Both the position numbers and the translations under genes were made by a program. Shown here piece by piece: positions 9,034 through 17,217 of a stretch of DNA of 64,000 bases. The DNA comes from an uncultured Opitutaceae bacterium (lineage in GTDB: Bacteria > Verrucomicrobiota > Verrucomicrobiia > Opitutales > Opitutaceae): contig CAIOZY010000047.1 in the NCBI GenBank assembly GCA_903862935.1, forward strand, positions 103,651 through 167,650. Direction: 5' to 3'. A model generated the notes under the pieces. It was not told the origin of the DNA, did no database searches, and saw only the letters and a program-made list of their open reading frames with translations. Position 1 is the stretch's first letter. Each line of letters begins with the position of its first letter.

Positions 9034-9257
9034 TCAGCGCAGCCAATTGGTAAGCAGGATATACATGGCCCCGCTTACAATCCAGGCGCAGACGAAAATT
9101 CGGACCAGCAGGCGCCTAAAAAGCTGCTTCTCTTCGGGTTTTTGTTGGACAGCAACGGGTCTTTGCGCTCCCAGACGGATAATATCCCAACTGTAACCAG
9201 AGCAACCAGTACCCCGGCCAGCGAGCCGTTTATAATCAGAGCAACCAAGCGATCCAT
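9034..9257 (-). pseudogene. Small two-helix membrane protein gene, apparently frameshifted
   Basis: Two overlapping minus-strand frames each carry half of what looks like one small protein. The first, from ATG at 9257, gives MDRLVALIINGSLAGVLVAL, a clear membrane helix, then LSVWERKDPLLSNKNP. The second frame gives EEKQLFRRLLVRIFVCAWIV followed by SGAMYILLTNWLR and TGA at 9034-9036, a second membrane helix. Joined, they make a plausible protein of about 74 residues with two helices. The switch needs a -1 step near an A-rich C-AAA-AAC run (about 9137-9147). It may be a decayed gene, a sequencing slip or a programmed frameshift. No strong ribosome site precedes the ATG and I do not recognise the protein. 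Confidence 0.4.
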
Positions 9258-9353
9258 GTGTGATTGGGGTTGAGGTTGAACCGCTACGCCAAACCATCTC
9301 AACTGCCTGCCTCTCGCAAGGACGAAGCGCTGTCCTGTGTCGCCCCGTCAGGG

Positions 9354-10769
9354 TTACGGCACTTCATAAGCCTCAAGTAGAACCGTGCCCGTCGATCCCG
9401 ATAAACTGGTGGCGGAAGCCGTGTAGGCCCCGGGCGGGAGTGTCATGACGATGCTTACGTCACTGCCCAAGTACGACCTGGAGGGAAAGGTTCCGGCCAG
9501 TTTCACCGCACTGTAAATGTTATCAAGATTTTGGCCGTCCGCGCTCGAGGCGATCAATTGTCCGGTGCTGTCGTAGATTTGCAGCAACGGGTCGCGCAGG
9601 AAGTCCGAGAGCCCGAATGTTGCCAACGTTGGGCCGACAGCCCGCACAAGAACGGTCTGGGTGACACTGCCCTGAACTATGAATCCGGCGACAAGCGGCG
9701 AGGAATTGGACACCGTGCCACGAGCCGAGAGGTTGGTGAAGCGGATTGGGCCTTCGGTGTTCGCCGCGGGGATGCCACGGCGGATACCGGTCGCATCGGC
9801 AACGTATAGGTTGCCGCCCGCGCCCAAGGCCACGGCGGAGGGCCCGCCGAACAGTGCTTGGTTGCCCAATCCATCGACTGGGCCCGGGGTCCCGACCCCC
9901 GATCTTCCGGCCACCGTCGTGACAACGCCCGCCGGGGTGATTTCGCGGATTGTCTTATTGCCGTTATCGGCGACTAGGACATCGCCGGAGGTGTCCACCG
10001 CCAGCCCCATCGGCTGAGTGAACCGCGCCGCGCTTCCCGACCCATCCGCCGATCCTGGCTCCGCCTGGCCCGCCAACGTGCGGATCGTTCCGTCCGGTGC
10101 AATTTTGTCGACCGCGTTGGGCTTGCCTCCGGGGGGAAACTCCAAAAACGGCCCTTCGGAAACATAGACATTCCCAGAGCCATCGAGCGCGATGCCGGTG
10201 GGAAAACCGCCATTCGCCATGAGAGCAACCGTGGAAATGAGACCTCCCAGGCTGATCTTTCGGACGGCCTGGTTGCCGAAGTCGGCCACGTAGATATTCC
10301 CCGCGGGATCAACGGCGAGGGCGGTCGGCTTGTTGAAAGTGGCACTAGTGATCGGCCCATCGGTGTCTCCAGCGGAGCCAGCGATCCCGGCGATTGTGAT
10401 CACCGTACCGCCGGGGGTGATCTTCCTGATCGTGTGGTTACCAGGATCTGCGACGTACACATTCCCGGCCAAGTCGACCGCCAGCCCGCGTGGTGCTGAA
10501 AAACTCGCACTCAATCCGGGGCCATCGGCATTGCCGTGTACACCCATAGTCCCCGCGAAAACCTTGGCCATAATGCCCTCCGGCGGAGTCTTTCTAATCA
10601 CCGAATTCAGCGGGTCGGCAGTATAGATGTTGCCAGTGGCATCAACGGCAATTCCCGCGACATAAGCTATTCCCAACGGCGTTATCTCGATCGTCGAAAC
10701 CCAGCGCGTCTGCGCCACGGTCTGCAATGCAGACAGCAAGAGGCAACACAAGGCTCCGCGTAAGAACAT
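9354..10769 (-). CDS. Secreted NHL-repeat beta-propeller protein with a YEVP C-terminal domain
   Basis: A protein of about 471 residues if it starts at ATG 10769, which gives a clean signal peptide (MFLRGALCCLLLSALQTVAQ). In-frame ATG 10805 and TTG 10811 would extend it. Residues from about 25 to 340 hold roughly six NHL-type blades, each with the pattern P-x-G-(L/I)-A-V-D-x-x-G-N-(I/V)-Y-V-A-D-x-x-N-x-x-I-R-K-I. The last 126 residues (9357-9734) form a separate domain, beginning NLSARGTVSNSSPLVAGFIV, containing VRAVGPTLATFGLSD and ending LLEAYEVP. The same domain occurs twice at the end of the giant protein at 57871-63876. It is likely exported and surface-bound or extracellular, with binding partner unknown. 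Confidence 0.85.
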   Translation of the reverse strand: MFLRGALCCLLLSALQTVAQTRWVSTIEITPLGIAYVAGIAVDATGNIYTADPLNSVIRKTPPEGIMAKVFAGTMGVHGNADGPGLSASFSAPRGLAVDLAGNVYVADPGNHTIRKITPGGTVITIAGIAGSAGDTDGPITSATFNKPTALAVDPAGNIYVADFGNQAVRKISLGGLISTVALMANGGFPTGIALDGSGNVYVSEGPFLEFPPGGKPNAVDKIAPDGTIRTLAGQAEPGSADGSGSAARFTQPMGLAVDTSGDVLVADNGNKTIREITPAGVVTTVAGRSGVGTPGPVDGLGNQALFGGPSAVALGAGGNLYVADATGIRRGIPAANTEGPIRFTNLSARGTVSNSSPLVAGFIVQGSVTQTVLVRAVGPTLATFGLSDFLRDPLLQIYDSTGQLIASSADGQNLDNIYSAVKLAGTFPSRSYLGSDVSIVMTLPPGAYTASATSLSGSTGTVLLEAYEVP

Positions 10770-10903
10770 AAGAATTACGACAACCGCATTATTGTCGAAG
10801 ATCATTAACAAGAGGGCGATAGTGAGATTTTTACGGAACGCTTATAGCACGCAACAGCCAAACACATAAGCCCGGGCCTACATGAGCTTATCAGTGATCC
10901 ATA

Positions 10904-11182
10904 ATGACTAAATTGGGCGTCTTAAAAGAACCGACTTCAAGGGTAAAGGGGCGTGTTGCGTTTGGCTGGATTGTCGCAATGGCCGCAGCGGCGGTGGTCT
11001 TAGGTTCCTGCCCGGTTGTCTTTCTCGGCAAGAACTATGTTTCACCCAACCACGGAACACTCCTTCTCTACGACAATTATCCAACGTTGCCAGGATATGA
11101 GGACACCCGGTGGGGTGACCCGAAAAGTTCGGATGTCCTGCGCAGCTGTTACTTTGGGGAGTTGGGCAGCGGAAACCCCTGA
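10904..11182 (+). pseudogene. Truncated N-terminal remnant of a membrane protein
   Basis: A 92-codon frame. A single N-terminal membrane helix (VAFGWIVAMAAAAVVLGSCPVV) is followed by NYVSPNHGTLLLYDNYPTLP and GYEDTRWGDPKSSDV. It resembles, from memory, the beginning of large multi-spanning YfhO-like membrane proteins, where more than ten helices should follow. Here the frame instead enters unrelated sequence (LRSCYFGELGSGNP) and stops inside the 3' end of the hydrolase gene on the opposite strand (34-nt overlap). The simplest reading is a gene whose 3' part was deleted by a rearrangement near 11140, adjacent to the hydrolase terminus. A genuine short protein cannot be excluded. Confidence 0.45.
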
Positions 11183-12573
11183 TCGGCGTCCTCGATTATC
11201 AGGACCCAGTCTTGGCCGCGGCCCGAAGTCGGGGGCGTATAGGTCTGATAGCCGCGGCTGTCAGTGGAGTGCAGGAGATATGAGCAACCGTAGCGCGGAT
11301 CATACCAGATCTCTCGAAGGCGGCGGGCCCTAATGACATTCCTGTCCACCGTGAAGGGTTCGCCCTGGGCCGAGTAGATTATGGCGAAGGATCCATCGCT
11401 GGCACAAGCCGCGCGCACTTTGGCTCCGCCTGCAGGCGCTTCCCCAAGGAGCATCGCAACATTCGGTACAAGCTTAGTAAAGGGACGGGATTCAAACAGC
11501 CGGCGAACAAGTCCCATTTGAAAAGCGCCGGGAGTGTCAAGGGAGGCCTGCCAGCGGATATTCGCCCAAAGCACCGGTTCGCGGCCCGGTTGCAGGAACT
11601 GCCAAACATTATTGTTCCCGTAAGTATGCCCACAGGCACCAGCCAGCAGTGACCAGTAGGCCGCCTGACGGGTATCGTAGTCGTCGAAGCGGTCGATACG
11701 GCTGACATCTGCATAATAAAAGCCGACTGGCATGCACTCGTAACGCGGCTCTCCGTCAAGCGTCGGGCGGGGAGGAGACAGCGCATAGTCGTGCTGGGCA
11801 AAGAGACCGTTGTCGTGGTCGTGGCTGCCGTGCGAAGACTGGTACATGTTGAAATCAAGCCAGCTGGCATCACCCAAAGAATCCGATGAAAAACCGGGTC
11901 CGCGCGGATGATAGGTTATCAGGTGCAAACCGCCGTCGCCTTCCTTGAGCCCCGCCGCGAATGCATCGATCACTGCGCGTTCCGCCGAAGAGGCAATATC
12001 TTGATCGCCACCGAGAATCCAGATCACAGTCCTGTCGCGGTAGCGGTGTCCAAGAAACAAGCCGAAGGTGTGCGCGCCGGAAACCGTGAAGATGCAAGAA
12101 CCATTACCCCTGGACTGTTTCCAGTAGGTGCCCCAGGAGGGCAGGATGCCCACGAAAAGCCCGAGACCAGCGGCCTTGTTTACGATGTAATCGACATGTC
12201 TGAAATAGGATTCGTTTGGTCGGTTGGGATCCCTCCCAAGCAGGGGAACATCACCGTATGCATTGGGAACGGTTAGACCCCCCTCTGGGGCAAGCACGGC
12301 GGCCTGAATGACGGTGAATCCCTTTGAGGCGCGATTCGCAAGGTAACGGTCGGCCTCATCGCGACTCGTGCGGGAAAAGAGCGTCCATGCCGTGTCTCCA
12401 AGATAGAAAAAGGGGGTTCCGTCCGCGAACTCGAGATAGCGATGACCTGCCGCAACGCGCAACCGCCCGTGATCAGCGGCAGCTGAAGTCACAAATGCGA
12501 GGATGGAGGAACCCGCGACCAACAGGAATCGAAGACAATAATTTTTTGGGGAATAAGAAGGGAATAGTCTCAT
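11149..12573 (-). CDS. Secreted DUF4038 glycoside hydrolase (GH140/apiosidase-like)
   Basis: About 474 residues from ATG 12573, chosen because it opens with a signal peptide (YCLRFLLVAGSSILAFVTSA). The open frame extends upstream to 12741 without a better start. The catalytic-domain entry is typical of DUF4038: LRVAAGHRYLEFADGTPFFY then LGDTAWTLFSRTSRDEADRY, followed by TIM-barrel segments (VDYIVNKAAGLGLFVGILPSWGTYW, VIWILGGDQDI). The C-terminal part (AAGGAKVRAACASDGSFAIIYS...) matches the small beta-domain often paired with it. Characterised relatives remove branched sugars such as apiose from plant cell-wall polysaccharide. The substrate here is not determined. No polysaccharide-utilisation transporter is adjacent. 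Confidence 0.82.
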   Translation of the reverse strand: MRLFPSYSPKNYCLRFLLVAGSSILAFVTSAAADHGRLRVAAGHRYLEFADGTPFFYLGDTAWTLFSRTSRDEADRYLANRASKGFTVIQAAVLAPEGGLTVPNAYGDVPLLGRDPNRPNESYFRHVDYIVNKAAGLGLFVGILPSWGTYWKQSRGNGSCIFTVSGAHTFGLFLGHRYRDRTVIWILGGDQDIASSAERAVIDAFAAGLKEGDGGLHLITYHPRGPGFSSDSLGDASWLDFNMYQSSHGSHDHDNGLFAQHDYALSPPRPTLDGEPRYECMPVGFYYADVSRIDRFDDYDTRQAAYWSLLAGACGHTYGNNNVWQFLQPGREPVLWANIRWQASLDTPGAFQMGLVRRLFESRPFTKLVPNVAMLLGEAPAGGAKVRAACASDGSFAIIYSAQGEPFTVDRNVIRARRLREIWYDPRYGCSYLLHSTDSRGYQTYTPPTSGRGQDWVLIIEDADQGFPLPNSPK

Positions 12574-13362
12574 GACGTGAAGAAGACCCTTAGGTTGGCG
12601 ATCAATCCAACCCCGCAGATCTTCGACCGCAAGCGTCGGAGGATGTTGAGAATCGAGGCTGCCGGCACCAGAGACACAGCACAGATTGAAATATGAACCG
12701 TCATCAAAATGGCCCATCCGCCGATGGAGGGAATCATCCATGGCGCGCTGTAACTTGAATTCAAGGGGGATGTGGGGGTGGCGGTGTTTGATCGATCAGA
12801 GTCCAAAGCCAACGGAAGTTTCTACGTCCAACACGAGATTGCCGGCAAGAATTACAAACACCCCCGGTGGTTATCCAATTGGAATGACGCAGAATTTTCT
12901 TGGATGGCCGGTTGCAAAACGGGGCCCAGAAACACAGGTCTTCACCAAAGCACCCCCGGTCCAAGAGAAGCCAAACCCCAAAGGCGGTTCCCCGGGGGTC
13001 CCCGCCGGAAAATTGATAGAGAGGTCCTTGACTGTGGGAAGTTTTTGCCGAGCTGTTCAGTGATAGACCACAAACAATTTGTCTCGCCGATTTTAACCCC
13101 GGCCCGGATGAATCACTCCGTTCCGCGAAAACGGTCCTGTTTTCCGGTTAAGGTGGCTTCTGAACCCCCGCGGTGACCCAGGTTTGTTTGTCCCGGCGGG
13201 TGTCTGGCTTGTTTTTGCCCCAGCCAAGGCACAGAACTTGATTTTTTGGGGTGACTATTCGGGTAGTAACCGGAGGCACCAAAGGGTCGTGGCTCCCTGA
13301 AGGATTCGTCGCATTTTATTTCATGGCGCCGGAAGGCCGGTCCTATTCTTATAACGCCTTCG
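12574..13362. other. Gene-poor spacer before the polyamine transporter
   Basis: A 789-bp stretch with no gene that I can support. Reading frames of 80-134 codons exist on both strands but none has a recognisable protein, signal peptide or ribosome site. An 80-codon minus-strand frame (12570-12812) contains a hydrophobic stretch (GGWAILMTVHISICAVSLVP) and could be a gene relic. Short GC-rich inverted runs such as GGTTCCCCGGGGG near 12987 were seen. The promoter of the pot genes probably lies in the last 100 bp, but no clear -35/-10 pair stands out. Confidence 0.4.
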
Positions 13363-14169
13363 ATGTCCGCTTCCCGGCCGCGCACAGTCTCTGGGCTCAA
13401 GTCGCTCAATTGGTTCCTGGGCGCTTGGACGACGCTGGTGTTTGTTTTCCTCTATGCGCCCATAGCGGTCTTGGTGGCCTATTCGTTCAATGCGTCGCGG
13501 CTCAACATCGTGTGGACGGGCTTCTCGCTCGAGTGGTACCGGCGCCTTTTGGATAACACGCCGCTTCTGCGCGCGGCGAAGAACAGCCTGATCATTGCCA
13601 CCGTCACGACGGTGCTGTCCGTGGCGATCGGCACGGGAGGAGCTTGGCTGCTGCATCGCTACCGCTACCGGGGAGCGCGCGGCATCCAAACATTGGTGGC
13701 TGTGCCTATGGTCATGCCCGAGATCCTCATGGGCATTAGCCTTCTGATCTTTTTCGCGACCCTGGGTATAGGCCTTGGCTTTGCCACGGTGATCGCAGGA
13801 CATGTGACGTTTTGCTTCCCGTTCGTGATGGTGGCGGTGCAGGCGCGCCTTAAGGGACTCGACCCGGCGTTGGAGGAGGCGGCGCTCGACTTGGGCGCCA
13901 CGCCCTGGCGCGCGTTTTGGTTGGTGATCGTGCCCAGCCTGAGGCCGGCGATCGTCGCCGGCGGTCTGATGGCGTTCACCCTGTCGCTCGACGAGCTGAT
14001 CGTCACCTTCTTCACGACCAGTGCGGCCTCCGCAACGCTGCCGATTCGGGTGTTCGGCATGGCTAAGGTCGGCCTAAACCCGATGCTCAACGCGCTTTCC
14101 GCGATCTTTATCCTCGCAACCGTCGGTTTTGTGCTCCTCTCCGATCATCTCCGGAAACTGAATCGTTGA
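13363..14169 (+). CDS. potC: Spermidine/putrescine ABC transporter permease (PotC-like)
   Basis: A 268-residue inner-membrane permease with six predicted helices. The binding-protein-dependent-transport EAA loop is present as EEAALDLGATPWRAFWLVIVP, which contacts the ATPase PotA. The N-terminus (FLYAPIAVLVAYSFNASRL) and the last part (SLDELIVTFFTTSAASATLPIRVFGMAKVGLNP) match PotC rather than PotB, since E-L-(I/V)-V-(T/S)-F-F is characteristic. It is the first gene of a four-gene run, potC-potD-potB-potA, an order different from the E. coli potABCD. It overlaps or abuts potD. Confidence 0.9.
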   Translation: MSASRPRTVSGLKSLNWFLGAWTTLVFVFLYAPIAVLVAYSFNASRLNIVWTGFSLEWYRRLLDNTPLLRAAKNSLIIATVTTVLSVAIGTGGAWLLHRYRYRGARGIQTLVAVPMVMPEILMGISLLIFFATLGIGLGFATVIAGHVTFCFPFVMVAVQARLKGLDPALEEAALDLGATPWRAFWLVIVPSLRPAIVAGGLMAFTLSLDELIVTFFTTSAASATLPIRVFGMAKVGLNPMLNALSAIFILATVGFVLLSDHLRKLNR

Positions 14170-14183
14170 GTTACGCCCCACCC

Positions 14184-15209
14184 ATGAAACGCTTTATCAC
14201 TCTCTTCATCGCGGCGCTGGCATTGGGCGGCGTGGACCCAGCTCAAGGGGAGGAGTCGCTCGACCTTTTTGGATGGTCGGAATATGTCCCACAAAAGGTA
14301 CTCGACGGCTTTAAGCGCGAGACTGGGATCGAGGTCAACTACGAGACGTACGCCTCGAATGAGGAGCTGCTGTCAAAACTCCTGGCGGGCGGCGGCGCGT
14401 ACGACCTCATCCAGCCGTCGGATTACGCGGCTGAGGTGATGATCCGCCAGAAGATGCTTGCGCCGCTCGACTTCGGGCAGCTGCCCAATCTCGGAAACAT
14501 CGGGACGCAATACAGGCATCTGCCGCATGATCTCGAGGGCCTCTACACAGTCACCTACATGACGGGAACGGTAGGGATCGTGGTGAACACCGCCGCCGTG
14601 AAGGATCCCATCCGGGGCTTTCGGGACGTGTTTCAGTCGAAGTTCAAGGATCGGATCGTGGTGCTAAACGACAATCGCGAGATCGTTACCTGGGCCCTCT
14701 ACACCCAGGGTATTTCGGCCAATGCCGTTTCCCGGGAGAACCTGGAGCAGGTGCGACCGATTGTGGCGAAATGGATTCAGCTCATCAAGGTGTTCGACTC
14801 CGACAGCCCGAAGACCGCGCTTCTCAACGGCGATGTCGACCTCGGGGTCGTGTGGAGCGGCGAGGCCGCCATCCTCTGGAGGACGGACCACAAGTACCAT
14901 TACGTGCTGCCCGCCGAGGGGGCGGCGCAGTTTGTCGACGTGCTGGCGATTCCCGTCGCCGCCAAGCACAAGGGGGCGGCGCACAAGTTCATCAACTACA
15001 TCCTGCGACCAGACGTCTCAAAGCTCATCTCGGACGAGTTCCCGTACACCAACCCAAACCTAGCGGCGCGGCGGCTCCTGACCCCTGAGCAGCTTGCGAA
15101 CCCCGCCAGCTATCCACCGGAAGGGGCAAAACTTGAGACCTTTCACGACATCGGCCGCCGGGCGGCTGATATCGACCGCCTCATGACCGATCTCAAGAGC
15201 GGCCGATGA
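14184..15209 (+). CDS. potD: Spermidine/putrescine-binding periplasmic protein
   Basis: A 341-residue substrate-binding protein for a polyamine ABC importer. The ATG at 14184 gives a signal peptide (MKRFITLFIAALALGGVDPA); the in-frame TTG at 14166 would add six residues and overlap potC. The mature protein begins LDLFGWSEYVPQKVLDGFKR, with the YE(T/V)YASNEELLSKL and GGGAYDLIQPSDYAAEVMI blocks and VTYMTGTVGIVVNT, all characteristic of PotD/PotF. It delivers polyamine to the PotB-PotC channel. The stop overlaps the potB start by 4 nt. Confidence 0.92.
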   Translation: MKRFITLFIAALALGGVDPAQGEESLDLFGWSEYVPQKVLDGFKRETGIEVNYETYASNEELLSKLLAGGGAYDLIQPSDYAAEVMIRQKMLAPLDFGQLPNLGNIGTQYRHLPHDLEGLYTVTYMTGTVGIVVNTAAVKDPIRGFRDVFQSKFKDRIVVLNDNREIVTWALYTQGISANAVSRENLEQVRPIVAKWIQLIKVFDSDSPKTALLNGDVDLGVVWSGEAAILWRTDHKYHYVLPAEGAAQFVDVLAIPVAAKHKGAAHKFINYILRPDVSKLISDEFPYTNPNLAARRLLTPEQLANPASYPPEGAKLETFHDIGRRAADIDRLMTDLKSGR

Positions 15210-16102
15210 GCTTGGAGCGCACGCCCACGCCGGAGACGGGTGCCGCGCCGCTGAACGCCGGCCGGCCCCTGGCGCGCCTGACCGCGTGGATCCTGCTGGC
15301 ACCGATGCTGGTGTGGATCTTGGGGCTGGTGGTCGCTCCAACCGCAATCCTTGTGGTGTACAGCTTCTGCGATCGCGACGAACTGGGGCGCGTGGTGTTC
15401 ACCTTCACCCTGGACAACTACAGCCGAGCATTCGACCCGATCTACCTGCGCATCTTCTGGCGGTCGATCGGCTATGCAGGCCTGACCACGGCCCTCTGCA
15501 TCGTGATCGGCTACCCGGTGGCCTTCTTTATCGCGAAGGCGAAGGAGGAGTGGCGCCACCGGTTGCTTCTGCTGGTCATGGTCCCGTTCTGGACCAGTTT
15601 CCTGATTCGAACCTACGCCTGGATCACGATTCTCAAGGAGGAGGGGCTCTTAAACGGCCTGCTGCAGCTCATTCGGGTGCCAATCGCGCCCCTCGACCTG
15701 CTCTATACGCCCACCGCCGTCGTTATCGGCCTCGTCTACGCCTACCTGCCGTTCATGATCCTGCCGATCTACAGCAGCGCAGAGAGGCTGGAAAACGCGG
15801 TCATCGAGGCGGCGTATGATCTCGGGGCGGGCCCGATCCGCGCCTTTTCTACTGTGATCGTGCCCCTCACCATGCCGGGAATCGCCGCGGGCACGCTCCT
15901 CGTGTTTGTGCCGGCGATCGGCATGTTCGCAATCACCGACTTGATGGGCGGCGCGAAGGTGCCCATGATCGGCAACGTGATTCAGAACCAGTTTTTGCAG
16001 GCCCGCGACTGGCCCTTCGGGGCAGCGCTCGGGGTCGTGTTCATGCTTATGTTTGCCCTTACCTACTGGATGCTCCAGCGGCGCGGAGCTCGAATGGGCT
16101 GA
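15206..16102 (+). CDS. potB: Spermidine/putrescine ABC transporter permease (PotB-like)
   Basis: A 298-residue membrane permease with six predicted helices, the partner of PotC. The EAA loop is IEAAYDLGAGPIRAFSTVIVP. PotB-type features include MVPFWTSFLIRTYAWITIL (the conserved PFW(T/I)S.LIR.YAW motif) and ITDLMGGAKVPMIGNVIQNQF (D-L-(L/M)-GG...GN.I...F). The first 30 residues are hydrophilic and proline-rich, so the true start could lie slightly downstream, but the ATGA overlap with potD supports the annotated ATG. Confidence 0.93.
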   Translation: MSLERTPTPETGAAPLNAGRPLARLTAWILLAPMLVWILGLVVAPTAILVVYSFCDRDELGRVVFTFTLDNYSRAFDPIYLRIFWRSIGYAGLTTALCIVIGYPVAFFIAKAKEEWRHRLLLLVMVPFWTSFLIRTYAWITILKEEGLLNGLLQLIRVPIAPLDLLYTPTAVVIGLVYAYLPFMILPIYSSAERLENAVIEAAYDLGAGPIRAFSTVIVPLTMPGIAAGTLLVFVPAIGMFAITDLMGGAKVPMIGNVIQNQFLQARDWPFGAALGVVFMLMFALTYWMLQRRGARMG

Positions 16103-17199
16103 TGAACGAGACCAACGGAACAATGGTTGAGATCCGCGGCGTCACGAAGCGCTTCGGATCCTGCACGGCGGTCGACGACGTGAGCCTTGCCATCCGTCCC
16201 GGCGAATTCATCACCCTGCTCGGGCCGTCGGGCTGCGGCAAGACGACGCTCCTGCGCCTACTTGCCGGCTTTGAGACCCCCGACACTGGGGAGATATTCT
16301 TCGATCACAACGACGTCACCCACCTGCCGCCCTACCGCCGTAACGTCAACCAGGTGTTCCAGAGCTACGCCCTCTTTCCGCACCTGAATGTGCGCGACAA
16401 CATCGGCTTCGGCCTGCGCATGCAGCGCCGGCCCGGACCTGAGACAGAGGAGCGCATACGGGAGGCGATACAGATCGTATCGCTCATCGGGCTTGAGGAC
16501 CGGTTTCCGGATCAGCTTTCCGGGGGGCAGCGGCAGAGGGTGGCCCTGGCGCGCGCGATCATCTGCCGGCCCAAGGTGTTGCTGCTCGACGAGCCGCTGT
16601 CTGCGCTCGACGCCAAGCTGCGCCGCGCTATGCAGTTGGAGCTCAAGCGACTGCAGCGGATGCTCGGACTGACCTTCGTCTTTGTCACCCACGACCAGGA
16701 GGAGGCGCTGACCATGTCAGACCGTATCGCCCTGATGAACCGGGGCCGAATCGAACAGCTGGGTGAGACCTACGAACTTTACCACAAACCACGAACCGCC
16801 TTTGCCGCGGACTTTCTCGGCCAGGCAAACCTGTTCCAAGCCGACATCGTCGGCCGCAACGGCACGACGGCGACGGCGCGCCTGCGGGACGGGCTCGAGC
16901 TGACGATCAGCTCGGCTGAACTGCCCAGCGAAGCCCGGTCGGTTCTGCTGTCCGTGCGGCCGGGAAAAGTGTTCATCTCAAAGCGCAAGGTGGCCGCGGC
17001 CAACGTCTTTGGGGCCCGCATCAAGGAGGAGATTTTCCAGGGCGCCATGGACCAGCTTCTTCTGGTCACCGACATGGGCATCCCGCTGCATGCGCTGGCG
17101 GCCAACGAAAGCGCGATGGAGAAGGCCTTCCACGAGGGAGATCGTGTTTACTGCGGGCTGCACCTGGACGACATCGTCGTCGTTCAGGCGGAGTCCTGA
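16102..17199 (+). CDS. potA: Spermidine/putrescine import ATP-binding protein
   Basis: A 365-residue ABC ATPase that powers polyamine uptake. It has Walker A (GPSGCGKTTLL), the Q-loop (NVNQVFQSYALFPHL), the signature (LSGGQRQRVALARA), Walker B (VLLLDEPLSALD) and the H-loop (FVTHDQEEA). Residues after about 240 form the C-terminal TOBE regulatory domain (FLGQANLFQADIV...VLLSVRPGKVFI), as in PotA and CysA-type carriers. It overlaps the potB stop by one base (TGATG). Operon context with PotB, C and D identifies the substrate class; the preference between putrescine and spermidine is not visible. Confidence 0.94.
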   Translation: MNETNGTMVEIRGVTKRFGSCTAVDDVSLAIRPGEFITLLGPSGCGKTTLLRLLAGFETPDTGEIFFDHNDVTHLPPYRRNVNQVFQSYALFPHLNVRDNIGFGLRMQRRPGPETEERIREAIQIVSLIGLEDRFPDQLSGGQRQRVALARAIICRPKVLLLDEPLSALDAKLRRAMQLELKRLQRMLGLTFVFVTHDQEEALTMSDRIALMNRGRIEQLGETYELYHKPRTAFAADFLGQANLFQADIVGRNGTTATARLRDGLELTISSAELPSEARSVLLSVRPGKVFISKRKVAAANVFGARIKEEIFQGAMDQLLLVTDMGIPLHALAANESAMEKAFHEGDRVYCGLHLDDIVVVQAES

Positions 17200-17217
17200 A
17201 CTTGGGCGCCGCCCACC

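Noticed and set aside
9024..9043. Hairpin GCTGCGC-N6-GCGCAGC as a terminator
   Set aside because: No T-run follows on either strand and it overlaps the end of the small reading frame.
12772..13176. A 134-codon plus-strand frame in the gene-poor spacer
   Set aside because: No recognisable motif, no ribosome site, and unusual composition for this genome's proteins.
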